Shown here: positions 44,118-53,057 of the stretch, in pieces
Layout of the letters: each line of letters starts with the position of its first letter
How positions within the stretch are numbered: position 1 is the stretch's first letter
NCBI RefSeq assembly: GCF_003946445.1
Contig: NZ_RHOF01000002.1
Coordinates: 89,347 to 153,346, forward strand
From: Loigolactobacillus jiayinensis
GTDB lineage: Bacteria; Bacillota; Bacilli; Lactobacillales; Lactobacillaceae
Length of the DNA stretch: 64,000 bases
Direction: 5' to 3'
Translations under genes and position numbers: made by a program
The notes under the pieces: model-generated
Told to the model about the DNA's origin: nothing
Databases searched by the model: none
The model's input: only the letters and a program-made list of their open reading frames with translations

Positions 44118-46661
44118 ATGAAGAATAATTTGAGTAAATCGTTGTGGCGCTCGGTGCGGCAGTCCAAGGGGCGTTTCATCGCCATTGTGCTGATCGTCAT
44201 GCTGGGCGTGCTGCTATTTGTCGGTATTAAGGCGGTTAGCCCTGATCTGTACGGCAGCGCGGATCGCTATATTAGTGCGCAGAAGCTGAACGATGTGCGG
44301 CTCGTTTCCACTGCTGGCTTGACCAAGGCTGACGTTCAGCGGGTCAAAAAAGTTAGTGGCGCGCAGGTGCAGGCTGAGCGTTCGTTGTACATATTGGACC
44401 AAAAGCGCAGCGATGTGGCGCAGATTTTTGCCTATAGTGCGCGTGATCAGCAGAATCAATTGAAGCTGAAAAGCGGCCATTTACCGCGGCGCAGCGATGA
44501 AATCGTGCTGGATCAGTTGGCTAAAAGCAAGGGCTACCAGCTAGGCGACACGTATCGGGTCAAAAGTAGCGGCTTGAAAACTAAGTCGTACCGCGTGGTC
44601 GGTTTCGTGACGTCGCCGTTATTTGTCGACGATGAGGAACGCGGCAGCGCCAATATTGGTGACGGCAGCGTGGCTTATTTCGCTTATGTGCCGGCGACTA
44701 ACTTCAAGTCCAACGTCTACACTGCCTTGTCAGTGCGTTTTTCCAAGCTGCAAGCTGAAAGTAGCTTCAGTAGTGCGTACAAGCAGCAGGCGCAGCGCAA
44801 ACTAACTGCGGTCAAAAAAGCGTTACGCGGCCGGGCAACCGCGCGGCAAACTAGCTTGAAGCAAACGGCCTTGGTGCAGATCAACGGGCAACAGCAGCAA
44901 CTTGATCAGCAAAAGGCCCAGCTCACGCAAGCTACGGATGCCGCCACGGCGACGCAACAGTTGGCGCCAGCACAAGCAAAAATAACGGTGGCACGCAAAC
45001 AGGCCAACGCCATTGAGCGGCCGACCTACACGTACACTAAGCGTGCCGGCAACCCTGGTTTCCAAGGTTATGGCGACATGACCACGCGGATCGCCGCCAT
45101 CGCCAACGTGTTCCCGCTGTTCTTCTTCCTGATCGCCGGCTTGATCACCTTTACCACGATGACGCGGATGATTGAAGAGGATCGTAGCCAGATCGGCACG
45201 TTAAAAGCGCTGGGCTATACGAAGTGGGAAATTGCGCGAAACTACCTATTATATGGTATCGTCGCCGCGCTGTTAGGCACGGTGCTCGGCGTGGTGATCG
45301 GGGTGAACACGATTCCGCTGATCGTCTTTAAAGCCATGACGCAATATATTTATACCGCCGTGGTGCTGGATTATCCGTGGACCGCTGTCGGCTTGGCGAC
45401 GCTGTTTAGCTTCTTCGTTACGCTAGGGGCGGTGATCATTGTGCTGACCAAAGAGCTTAGCGAGAAACCAGCGGCGTTAATGCTGCCGAAAGCGCCGAAA
45501 GCCGGCAAACGCATTTTGCTGGAGCGCGTCGGTTTCATCTGGCGGCGGCTGAGTTTCAATCAAAAGGTCAGCTACCGTAACTTGTTCCGCTTCAAATCGC
45601 GGATGTGGATGGGTATTATCGGTATCGCCGGCGGGACAGCCTTGATCATGACTGGCTTCGGCATTCGCGACTCGATCAGCCAATCGGGGATCAATCAATT
45701 TGAGCAGATCATGCATTATCAGGCGGTGGTCAGTCTGAATACTGACGCCAAAAATGTGACCAAAACGTTGGCGCAAAATCCGCGCTACCAGCAGTCGTTA
45801 GGGCTGTACACTGATATGATCAGCGTCAGCACGGCGCAGGAAAAGGTCAGCGAGGTCAGCTTGGACGCTACGGATCAGACGCAGACGTTTAAGCGTTACG
45901 TCAGCTTAACCACCAACTTACCGGCGCGCGGCGTGGTGCTTAGCGATAAACTGGCTAAGCTGCTGGACGTGCAAACTGGCGACACGGTGACGGTGACTAA
46001 TTCCGACAACCAAACGGCGCAGGTCAAGGTTCGCGGCATCACCAGTAATTACGCTGGGCACTTTGCCTATATGAACAAGGCGACCTTGAATCGGCTATTT
46101 AGTGGGCGTTATCAGGTCAACACCCGCTTGGTTAAAACGCAACCGCAGACGGTGAAGCAGGAGAATGCTTATGCGAAAAAGCTGATGGGCAGTGATAAAG
46201 TAGTCCACACCGAGTTTATCTCGAAGCAAAAGCGCGCCATTAATCAGGAAGCCGCTAAATTAAATCCGATTCTGTGGATTTTCATTTTCCTATCAGGCTT
46301 GTTGACGTTCGTTGTGTTGTACAATCTGACCAATATCAACGTTTCCGAGCGGATCCGCGAGTTGTCGACGATCAAGGTGCTGGGTTTCTTCGATCTTGAG
46401 GTGACCAACTACATTGTGCGGGAAAACGTGGTGCTGACGCTGTTTGGCATTGTGGTCGGCTACGGGCTGGGCAATCTGCTGACGGCGTTCATTCTGCGGC
46501 AGGCGGCCACCAGCACGGTGATTTTCCCGTTGACCATCGGCTGGAGCGGCTACGTGGTCGCGGCGCTGATGACCATCGTATTCACGGTAATCGTCATGGT
46601 GGTGACGCATTTCCGGCTGAAGCGCGTTGATATGATCAGCGCATTGGCGGCGAAGGAGTAG
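44118..46661 (+). CDS. ABC transporter permease with two FtsX domains
   Basis: An 847-aa exporter permease. One N-terminal helix (FIAIVLIVMLGVLLFVGI), an outer domain with a Gln/Ala-rich coiled coil around residues 245-300 (LVQINGQQQQLDQQKAQLTQ), an FtsX triple-helix block (about 335-450), a further helix near 505, a second outer domain and the final FtsX block (about 710-840). Coupling motifs IGTLKALGYTKWEIARN and ELSTIKVLGFFDLEVTNYIV follow the outer domains. The ATG at 44118 has GAGTGGTGAT upstream; the ATG at 44112, overlapping the ATPase stop, is an alternative. Confidence 0.88.
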   Translation: MKNNLSKSLWRSVRQSKGRFIAIVLIVMLGVLLFVGIKAVSPDLYGSADRYISAQKLNDVRLVSTAGLTKADVQRVKKVSGAQVQAERSLYILDQKRSDVAQIFAYSARDQQNQLKLKSGHLPRRSDEIVLDQLAKSKGYQLGDTYRVKSSGLKTKSYRVVGFVTSPLFVDDEERGSANIGDGSVAYFAYVPATNFKSNVYTALSVRFSKLQAESSFSSAYKQQAQRKLTAVKKALRGRATARQTSLKQTALVQINGQQQQLDQQKAQLTQATDAATATQQLAPAQAKITVARKQANAIERPTYTYTKRAGNPGFQGYGDMTTRIAAIANVFPLFFFLIAGLITFTTMTRMIEEDRSQIGTLKALGYTKWEIARNYLLYGIVAALLGTVLGVVIGVNTIPLIVFKAMTQYIYTAVVLDYPWTAVGLATLFSFFVTLGAVIIVLTKELSEKPAALMLPKAPKAGKRILLERVGFIWRRLSFNQKVSYRNLFRFKSRMWMGIIGIAGGTALIMTGFGIRDSISQSGINQFEQIMHYQAVVSLNTDAKNVTKTLAQNPRYQQSLGLYTDMISVSTAQEKVSEVSLDATDQTQTFKRYVSLTTNLPARGVVLSDKLAKLLDVQTGDTVTVTNSDNQTAQVKVRGITSNYAGHFAYMNKATLNRLFSGRYQVNTRLVKTQPQTVKQENAYAKKLMGSDKVVHTEFISKQKRAINQEAAKLNPILWIFIFLSGLLTFVVLYNLTNINVSERIRELSTIKVLGFFDLEVTNYIVRENVVLTLFGIVVGYGLGNLLTAFILRQAATSTVIFPLTIGWSGYVVAALMTIVFTVIVMVVTHFRLKRVDMISALAAKE

Positions 46662-46698
46662 CGGGCTGGACTGAAAATATTAATTGGAGCTGATGGAC

Positions 46699-46890
46699 AT
46701 GAGTAAGGACGAGCAAAAGCATGTGCAAGCTGATAGCGATACTGAGGTCAAAAATAAAGCTGAGCGGAAACTGAGCCGAGTGCAGCAAGCTGAATTAAAT
46801 ATTCAGCGTTATGCTGAGGCTGGGCCAACAACAGTTATTACCAATGAACAAGAATTAAGTGCGCTTTGGGCCGCTAAGGATGAGGCGTGA
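46699..46890 (+). CDS. Small hydrophilic protein, 63 aa
   Basis: A 63-residue charged protein, MSKDEQKHVQADSDTEVKNK at the start and helical KLSRVQQAELNIQRYAEAG in the middle. GGAG lies 9 bp before this ATG; earlier in-frame starts at 46684 and 46693 would be too close to it. It is 37 bp after the permease gene and shares its operon, closed by a terminator. No family recognised. Confidence 0.6.
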   Translation: MSKDEQKHVQADSDTEVKNKAERKLSRVQQAELNIQRYAEAGPTTVITNEQELSALWAAKDEA

Positions 46891-46933
46891 TTCCGAATTC
46901 AGCCGCACGCAACAACTAAATAAGTTCTAACTT

Positions 46934-46967
46934 AAGCTGATGGCCAATGTGCCACCAGCTTTTTTTA
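46934..46967 (+). terminator. Intrinsic terminator of the ABC operon
   Basis: AAGCTG-A-TGGC (46934-46944) pairs with GCCA-C-CAGCTT (46951-46961), one mismatch, followed by TTTTTT. Confidence 0.8.
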
Positions 46968-47709
46968 GCGTGGTCCGAGCCACAGGTCACTATAATTAAT
47001 ATACGCAAAATTCCGGCTTTGCTTTTTAATTAGCACAAAATAAAAATCGCCAATGCGGGGATGCGGCCGTTGTTGCCGCGAAGTTAGTGCATACGCCGGC
47101 AACTTTTTTGTTATTTTTTGCCTGCGCCAGTATAACAGCGATGAAAATGAAGGGGTTATTCGCGCACAACACGTGTTGGTTAATGGCACATGGAAACTTG
47201 GTTTCATTGACTAACCTGCCAGCACGCGGCCTGCGTTAGCGAACGCTGCGCCAACTAGATAAATTAACTTATATTGTTATTAATTAACGCTATAGTTATA
47301 ATATACGCAAAATACCGCGCTTGCGTTTTGCCAAGCACGAAACAATTGACAGGTTTGAATGCGCTTAACACGCCACTGCCTCAATGCTATAATAAATATT
47401 TAGGTGAATTTGATAAATGGAAGTCAGCCGGCAAGGCGAATCCAGCGGCCAATAGGCAGACTTGTGGTTACGGCTGGGTTGGTTCGGCGCAGCGTCCTGT
47501 TATGGTCGCAACGTAAACGCTAACGGAGTTGTGTGTGGTTAAATTGTGCCGCTAAAAAGTTGATTTAAACTATCAGTGTCAATTATTACAGTTACATAAC
47601 AAATTTTCAAAAAATGTTGTTGGGTATATACCATTGTGTTATGGTTTGATAGATAACGCATATTTTTATGAAATTTTTATGAAGATATCAGCGACGGCGG
47701 AGGGTGCGC
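46968..47709. other. Non-coding region with a duplicated promoter-like segment
   Basis: No convincing gene lies here. Two related segments, R1 (46987-47040) and R2 (47283-47336), share TATAATATACGCAAAAT-like sequence, CCG, a T-rich stretch and AGCAC. Both have a TATA-type -10 motif at the left edge (TATAAT at 46991-46996 in R1). R1 leads to a terminator at 47072-47109. Around 47170-47217 GGTTA/TAACC encloses GAAAC/GTTTC. GGTATATACC near 47615 is a small palindrome ahead of the serine-hydrolase-like gene. Confidence 0.45.
47072..47109 (+). terminator. Intrinsic terminator without an upstream coding gene
   Basis: GTTGCCG (47072-47078) pairs with CGGCAAC (47097-47103) and is followed by TTTTTT. 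It may end a small RNA starting near R1 at about 47003. Confidence 0.5.
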
Positions 47710-48849
47710 ATGAAACGTATAGTAGGACGACTGGCAATAATCTTAGGGTTATTAGTGATCATCATCGGTGGCGGTGTAATCGCGCTGACCGTGCGCAAGG
47801 ATAGTTTGGCTCACGTTTATCTAGAACGATTTAGTGGTAAGCAAGCTAGTGAATCCAGCACGACACAGGTAGCGACTCAAAATGATACAGATTCAAGCAC
47901 CATTAATGAAACTAAGCTTAACGCTCAGCTCAAGCATGCGCATTTTGTCGGTAACGTGGCGGTGATTAAGGCGGGCAAGTTGGTTTACCAGCAGCCATAC
48001 GGTCAGGACCCAAAGAAAGACACGAAAACCGCTGCAACACGTTACCAGATCGGCAGCTTGCAGAACGCGTTGACCGCTGCGGCTGTGATGAAGTTGGCCA
48101 AGGACGGCAAGTTGGATCTCAGCACCCCCGTCAGCAAATACTACTTATTAGATAACGCTGATGCGAGCGTTACGGTGGGCACCTTGTTGGACATGACATC
48201 CGGCCTGACGTTAAGTGCAACGCCTAGTAGCGAGCTTAACGCCAATGTGTTGCCGTGGAATTTGGCTAACGCGACAGTGGCGACACCAGGTACATATAAT
48301 TTTCAAACCGTTAATTACGCGATTCTTTCCGGCATTATTGCCCAAGCTTCTGGCGAGTCCTACCAGAAGTACCTCAAGCAGACGATTTTGGTGCCAGCTG
48401 GTGTCAAGCACACTAGCTTCGTCACTAGCGCAACTGCGCAGGCGAAGGTCGTGCCATCGTTTACTTATGATAAAACCAGTGACAGCTCGAGTGCCGTCAC
48501 GCAGGCAACCTTATTCCAAGCGATGAATGATCAGCTCGGCGCTAAGCAATTAGCGACCACGGCTGGCGATATGGCTACGTTGACCCAATACATTACGAGT
48601 AGTCGCTTTGTTAGTGAAGAACGCCGCAGCCAAGGCATCGTTGCTAAGGCCGACACGGCGTACACTGGCCGCTTAATGCAGGCTAACAGCGACTTATTGG
48701 CGCGCGCTGACTTTAGCGGCTACCACAACGCGCTGGCCTTTAACGAGCGTGGCGATACCGGCGTTGTGCTGTTAAGCAACTATCAAAAGGCCGGCAGCTT
48801 AAGTGACACCGCGCGGGCCATTTTAAAAATTGTGCAAAAAAACGACTAA
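47710..48849 (+). CDS. Serine beta-lactamase/DD-peptidase-fold protein, catalytic residues altered
   Basis: A 379-aa exported protein of the class C beta-lactamase-like (serine hydrolase) family. An N-terminal anchor helix (LAIILGLLVIIIGGGVIALT) and a Ser/Thr-rich linker precede the domain, which starts near residue 75. The SxxK motif region reads YQIGSLQNALTAAAVMKLAK, with Asn in place of Lys, and the YxN region reads TYNFQTVNYAILSGII, without the usual YSN. It is therefore probably not an active hydrolase. GGAGGGTG before the ATG supports the start. It stands just ahead of the EPS locus, and a structural or binding role in the envelope is possible. Confidence 0.78.
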   Translation: MKRIVGRLAIILGLLVIIIGGGVIALTVRKDSLAHVYLERFSGKQASESSTTQVATQNDTDSSTINETKLNAQLKHAHFVGNVAVIKAGKLVYQQPYGQDPKKDTKTAATRYQIGSLQNALTAAAVMKLAKDGKLDLSTPVSKYYLLDNADASVTVGTLLDMTSGLTLSATPSSELNANVLPWNLANATVATPGTYNFQTVNYAILSGIIAQASGESYQKYLKQTILVPAGVKHTSFVTSATAQAKVVPSFTYDKTSDSSSAVTQATLFQAMNDQLGAKQLATTAGDMATLTQYITSSRFVSEERRSQGIVAKADTAYTGRLMQANSDLLARADFSGYHNALAFNERGDTGVVLLSNYQKAGSLSDTARAILKIVQKND

Positions 48850-48897
48850 TCAGTCATTTGTTACCAGATTGTTATGAATTTGTCATATGAAAATCAC

Positions 48898-48951
48898 TAT
48901 AATGGTCGTACAGCGACCAATATCGCTGATGGCAAGCTCAATTATATAATT
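48898..48951 (+). promoter_or_regulatory. EPS operon promoter region with alternative hairpins
   Basis: TATAAT at 48898-48903 is a likely -10 box; the -35 is weak. Immediately downstream TGGTCG/CGACCA (48903-48908 with 48914-48919) and CAGCGA/TCGCTG (48911-48916 with 48923-48928) are mutually exclusive stems. A palindrome AATTATATAATT lies at 48940-48951. Confidence 0.45.
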
Positions 48952-48998
48952 AGTCGGACATGTTAGCCGGCGCGCTTGAGTAGGAGGAGCAAACTTTA

Positions 48999-49802
48999 AT
49001 GAACGAATCGAGCCAGACAGAAGCAACATTAAGCATTGAAGACATCCTAATAACGTTACGTAAACACTTGAAGTTGATCATTGGGTCAACGGTGCTGGTA
49101 ACGTTATTGGCGTTTCTTATCACCTTTTTTCTGATGACACCGCAGTACGAATCAACCACCCAATTGTTGGTCAACCGCAAGCTGGACGCCAGCGAACAGC
49201 CGGCGGCCTTGCAACAAACGCAGGCGGATGTGCAGATGATCAGTACCTATAAGGATATCATCACCAGCCCCACGATCTTAACTGACGTGGCTAAAACAGT
49301 CGGTGGCGGTCAAACCGTTGGCCAGTTAGCTAATGAAATCTCCATTAGTAGTCAAGAAAATTCACAGGTTTTCTCGGTGACGGTTAAAGCCACTGATCCG
49401 AAAATGGCGGCTAAAATCGCTAACGTGACGGCGCAAACGTTCCGTACGAAAATCAAATCAATTATGAGTGTGAACAATGTCTCCGTCGTTTCTAAAGGTG
49501 TTGCCAATTCGTCGCCTGTCTCACCACGTTTACCTTTAAACGTGGCCATTGGCTTTGTCCTTGGTTTATTGCTAGGGATCGGCGCGGCCTTCTTGACTGA
49601 AGCGTTGGATAAGACAGTTAAGGACGAAGGCTTCTTGATTGAAAATGGCTTAACGAGCTTAGGTATTGTCAACGAAATTCCAGTTGACGATATTAAGAAG
49701 CGGGCGTTTGGCCATTCACAGACTAGTGCGCATCATACACGAGTCGCTGAAACAACTGAATTACCACCACGCAGCGCGGACACACGACGGAGGGTGAACT
49801 AA
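48999..49802 (+). CDS. Wzz/CpsC-type chain-length and kinase-activator protein
   Basis: A 267-aa polysaccharide co-polymerase of the YveK/CpsC type. It has a membrane helix at about 28-50, an outer domain with YESTTQLLVNRKLD, and a second helix after the proline-rich SPRLPLNVAIGFVLGLLLGI. The cytoplasmic tail (RAFGHSQTSAHHTRVAETTE) should contact and activate the tyrosine kinase encoded next. GGAGGAG precedes the ATG. It opens the EPS operon and sets chain length in Wzy-dependent systems. Gap to the kinase gene is 1 bp. Confidence 0.9.
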   Translation: MNESSQTEATLSIEDILITLRKHLKLIIGSTVLVTLLAFLITFFLMTPQYESTTQLLVNRKLDASEQPAALQQTQADVQMISTYKDIITSPTILTDVAKTVGGGQTVGQLANEISISSQENSQVFSVTVKATDPKMAAKIANVTAQTFRTKIKSIMSVNNVSVVSKGVANSSPVSPRLPLNVAIGFVLGLLLGIGAAFLTEALDKTVKDEGFLIENGLTSLGIVNEIPVDDIKKRAFGHSQTSAHHTRVAETTELPPRSADTRRRVN

Positions 49803-49803
49803 T

Positions 49804-50550
49804 ATGGCCTTATTCAAACGCAATAAGAAAAAGCTCTATTCTAATAGTATGAAGCATGGCGTTGGCTTGATCACCGTCACGAAGCCCACCTCAAGCATTG
49901 CCGAACAGTTCCGCACGATTCGGACGAACATTCAGTTCTCCAGCGCGGACAAGCAATTAAATTCGATTTTGTTCACTTCAGCGGAACCGTCAGAAGGCAA
50001 ATCAACGGTTAGCTCTAACGTCGCCGTTACTTGGGCTGATCAAGGCAATAAAGTACTGTTGATCGACGCTGATCTTCGCCGGCCCACTGTCTCGCGGTCA
50101 TTTCGCGTAGACAACCAGCATGGCCTGACCACGATTCTAACGTCTAAACAAGCCGATCTAAGTGAAAGTATCAAAAGAACCAAAGTCACTAATTTATACG
50201 TCTTACCAAGCGGTCCGGTACCACCGAATCCATCAGAATTATTGAATTCAGTGAAAATGGACCAATTGTTAAATGTGCTCAATGACCAATTTGATATGAT
50301 CATTGTGGACGTTCCCCCGGTCAATACCGTTACCGACGCGCAAGTATTGGCGGCTAAGGTTGACGGTGTCATCCTCGTTGTCCCCCAAGGAATCGCCTTG
50401 AAGGGCACCGTATTACATGCCCGTGACCTGTTAAATAAGGTTCACGCTAACTTGCTAGGCACGATCATGAACCGCGTGACCGCCGCTGAATCTGGCGGTT
50501 ATTATGGTGGCTACTACGGTGGCTATTACGGAACGGATGATAAAAAATGA
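49804..50550 (+). CDS. Tyrosine-protein kinase (BY-kinase, CpsD/YwqD-like)
   Basis: A 248-aa cytoplasmic bacterial tyrosine kinase. Walker A SAEPSEGKSTVSSNVA near residue 62, Walker A' VLLIDADLRRPT, Walker B MIIVDVPPV, and a C-terminal autophosphorylation cluster GGYYGGYYGGYYGTDDKK. It works with the preceding CpsC-like protein to control EPS polymerisation and export, and is reset by the phosphatase encoded next. Its stop overlaps the phosphatase start (ATGA). Confidence 0.93.
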   Translation: MALFKRNKKKLYSNSMKHGVGLITVTKPTSSIAEQFRTIRTNIQFSSADKQLNSILFTSAEPSEGKSTVSSNVAVTWADQGNKVLLIDADLRRPTVSRSFRVDNQHGLTTILTSKQADLSESIKRTKVTNLYVLPSGPVPPNPSELLNSVKMDQLLNVLNDQFDMIIVDVPPVNTVTDAQVLAAKVDGVILVVPQGIALKGTVLHARDLLNKVHANLLGTIMNRVTAAESGGYYGGYYGGYYGTDDKK

Positions 50551-51320
50551 TCGATCTACATTGTCATATCTTACCCGGATGTGACGATGGGGCGCACACC
50601 ATGGCTGATTCCTTAGCAATGGCCCGCGTGGCTGTCGACAACGGGATCAGCCATATTTTGGTGACGCCGCATCACATGGACGGGGAATATACCAACCATA
50701 AAATTGCTGTGATCCAAAATACGGCGCTGTTCCAAACCGCCTTGGACCACGCCAACATTAACTTGACCGTCTTTCCCGGCCAAGAAGTGCACATCACCGG
50801 CGACTTAATGCAAGCAATCAAAAACGACGATATCCTTTTCGCCGACGAAACCAATCGTTACTTGATGCTAGAGTTGCCCCACGTGGAAGTCCCTGAATAC
50901 ACCAAGCAAATGATCTTCGATTTGCAGGCGGCGGGGATTACCCCAGTGATTGTCCATCCAGAACGCAACCAAGGCATCCAAAAAAATCACGACTTGCTAT
51001 ATGAATTCGTGGATAGCGGCTGCCTGACCCAAGTGACGGCCAGTAGCTATCTAGGCGTCTTCGGCCATGAAGTGGAAGACTTCACCCAACGGATCATCGA
51101 CGCCGGCCTAGGCTTTGTTTTTGCCTCTGACGCGCATAACCTCAAAGGCCGTAACTTCCGTATGAAAAAAGCCTTTGAAAAGTTGGCTAAAGAAAATGGC
51201 CAACGAGCGGTGACGCAGATGCAAGAAAACGCCAAGAAAATTATCAATGGCGACTTGCTGGAGCCAGATGAGTACCATCATGTTAAAGAGAAGAAAAAGA
51301 AGTTTTGGTTGTTTAGATAA
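50547..51320 (+). CDS. Tyrosine-protein phosphatase (PHP type, CpsB/YwqE-like)
   Basis: A 257-aa metal-dependent phosphatase of the PHP superfamily that dephosphorylates the BY-kinase. Metal ligands lie in MIDLHCHILPGCDDGA, VTPHHMDGEY, VIVHPERNQGI and FASDAHNLKGR. It overlaps the kinase gene by four bases, ensuring matched expression of the opposing activities. The Lys-rich end KEKKKKFWLF is a little unusual but not telling. Confidence 0.93.
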   Translation: MIDLHCHILPGCDDGAHTMADSLAMARVAVDNGISHILVTPHHMDGEYTNHKIAVIQNTALFQTALDHANINLTVFPGQEVHITGDLMQAIKNDDILFADETNRYLMLELPHVEVPEYTKQMIFDLQAAGITPVIVHPERNQGIQKNHDLLYEFVDSGCLTQVTASSYLGVFGHEVEDFTQRIIDAGLGFVFASDAHNLKGRNFRMKKAFEKLAKENGQRAVTQMQENAKKIINGDLLEPDEYHHVKEKKKKFWLFR

Positions 51321-51344
51321 AAGTGAAATTCGGAGGATAGATAA

Positions 51345-52286
51345 TTGAGTAAAGTTTTAGTGACCGGTGGTGCCGGTTTTATTGGGTCAAATTTAGTGGA
51401 TCAGTTATTACACGATGGTGATGAAATCATTGTCGTAGATGACTTATCGATGGGCTTAGCAAGTAATTTGTCTAACTCGCCGAGTGTGACCTTCTATGAA
51501 CACAGCATCACCGATCACGCTTTTATGCAAGGTCTATTACTCAAAGAGCACTTTGACTATATTTATCTCTTAGCAGCCATTGCGAGTGTCGCTGATTCAG
51601 TAGCGCGACCTTATGAAACGCACCAAATCAATCAAGAAGCGAATGTTTTTATTTTAGAAACGATTCGTCAATATAAATTACCAATTAAAAAACTCCTGTT
51701 TACGTCATCAGCGGCGGTTTATGGTAATAATCCAGAGCTGCCTAAGCGTGAAGATTCAACCATTGATCCATTGACACCATATGCCATCGATAAATTTGCC
51801 ACCGAGCGTTTTGTGATCGATTACGGCAAATTGTACAACATTCCAACAGTGGCCGTTCGGTTCTTTAACGTTTATGGACCACGGCAGAATCCAAAATCAC
51901 CTTATTCTGGTGTGTTATCGTTGATCACACAATGTTTTAAAAACAATCAGGGGTTTTCGTTGTTTGGTGATGGTGAACAAACGCGTGACTTTATTTTTAT
52001 ACAAGACGTTTTATCAGCATTACATTTAATTATGACTAATAATCAGGCTGTACATGATGTCTATAATGTAGCGACAGGTAAGCAATCTAGCCTACGCACT
52101 ATTATTGCTGATTATCAGAAAGTAGTGGGACGCGCTCTCAATGTAGAATATTTACCGGCTAGAAGTGGGGACATTGTACATTCTTATGCTGACACCACTA
52201 AACTCAAAGCTTCTGGGTTTAGTCCAAAATATACGTTATTTTCTGGATTATCTAGCTATTGGATGTCAGTATCGGAAAAGCAGTAA
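51345..52286 (+). CDS. NAD-dependent sugar-nucleotide epimerase/dehydratase
   Basis: A 313-aa short-chain dehydrogenase (extended type), close to UDP-glucose/UDP-GlcNAc 4-epimerases. The Rossmann motif TGGAGFIGSNL, active-site LFTSSAAVYG with catalytic Ser/Thr, and YAIDK with Tyr/Lys are complete, as is VRFFNVYGPRQNP. It would supply a galactose-type or GalNAc-type donor to the EPS. The start is a TTG 10 bp after GGAGGA. Substrate is not decidable. Confidence 0.88.
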   Translation: MSKVLVTGGAGFIGSNLVDQLLHDGDEIIVVDDLSMGLASNLSNSPSVTFYEHSITDHAFMQGLLLKEHFDYIYLLAAIASVADSVARPYETHQINQEANVFILETIRQYKLPIKKLLFTSSAAVYGNNPELPKREDSTIDPLTPYAIDKFATERFVIDYGKLYNIPTVAVRFFNVYGPRQNPKSPYSGVLSLITQCFKNNQGFSLFGDGEQTRDFIFIQDVLSALHLIMTNNQAVHDVYNVATGKQSSLRTIIADYQKVVGRALNVEYLPARSGDIVHSYADTTKLKASGFSPKYTLFSGLSSYWMSVSEKQ

Positions 52287-52325
52287 TAAATAAAATATAA
52301 AGGTTAGTTTGGGAGGGTTCAATGA

Positions 52326-53024
52326 ATGATGATCGATAAGACGGGAGAACATAATATCGTACCTAATATGGCCGCTTTTAAAACGGCCCACTTAGATCCA
52401 ACTCGCTTGGATCACCGCTATATATACTACGGGGTTCAGCGACTGTTCGATATTGTCGCTAGCAGTATTGGTTTGGTATTATTAGCAATCCCATTCTTAA
52501 TCGTTGCGTTTCTGATCAAGCGTGACGATCCCCAAGGTCCAGTATTTTATTCACAGATCCGTTTAGGTAAGCACCAGCGACCGTTCGAAATGTATAAGTT
52601 TCGCTCAATGGTTGTAGATGCTGATAAGAAATTGAAACAATTACTGAAGTATAACGAAATTGATGGTGCTATGTTTAAAATGAAGGAAGACCCCCGAGTA
52701 ACCGGCATTGGTCGCTTCATTCGTAAATATAGCATCGATGAACTACCACAATTAATTAATGTCCTCAAGGGTGATATGACCCTAGTTGGACCACGGCCAC
52801 CGTTGGAACGTGAAGTTGATTCTTATAGTGAGTACGCTAAACAACGGTTGTACGTTAAGCCTGGTTGTACTGGGTTATGGCAAGTGACTGGTCGTAATAA
52901 TGTTGGTTTTGACGAGATGGTTGACTTAGATTTACAGTACATAGAAAAGAGTAGCTTCTGGTTTGACCTGAAGATTATGTTTATGACTGTTAAGATCATG
53001 ATTTGGCCGAATAGTGCGTATTAG
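52326..53024 (+). CDS. Priming sugar-phosphate transferase (undecaprenyl-phosphate sugar transferase)
   Basis: A 232-aa monotopic enzyme that moves sugar-1-phosphate to undecaprenyl phosphate, the first step of each EPS repeat unit. One hydrophobic re-entrant helix (FDIVASSIGLVLLAIPFLI), then MYKFRSM, DPRVTGIGRFIRKYSIDELP with the catalytic Asp-Glu pair, NVLKGDMTLVGPRP, and GLWQVTGRN. GGGAGGG 9 bp upstream supports the ATG at 52326. It depends on carrier lipid recycled by UppP. Last gene of the GC-typical part of the operon. Confidence 0.92.
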   Translation: MMIDKTGEHNIVPNMAAFKTAHLDPTRLDHRYIYYGVQRLFDIVASSIGLVLLAIPFLIVAFLIKRDDPQGPVFYSQIRLGKHQRPFEMYKFRSMVVDADKKLKQLLKYNEIDGAMFKMKEDPRVTGIGRFIRKYSIDELPQLINVLKGDMTLVGPRPPLEREVDSYSEYAKQRLYVKPGCTGLWQVTGRNNVGFDEMVDLDLQYIEKSSFWFDLKIMFMTVKIMIWPNSAY

Positions 53025-53057
53025 TATTTAGTTTGAGGAAGGGCAACTGTAACTTTA

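Noticed and set aside
47274..47516. Possible 80-aa gene on the plus strand
   Set aside because: No ribosome site, mixed composition without a fold pattern, and it spans the R2 repeat.
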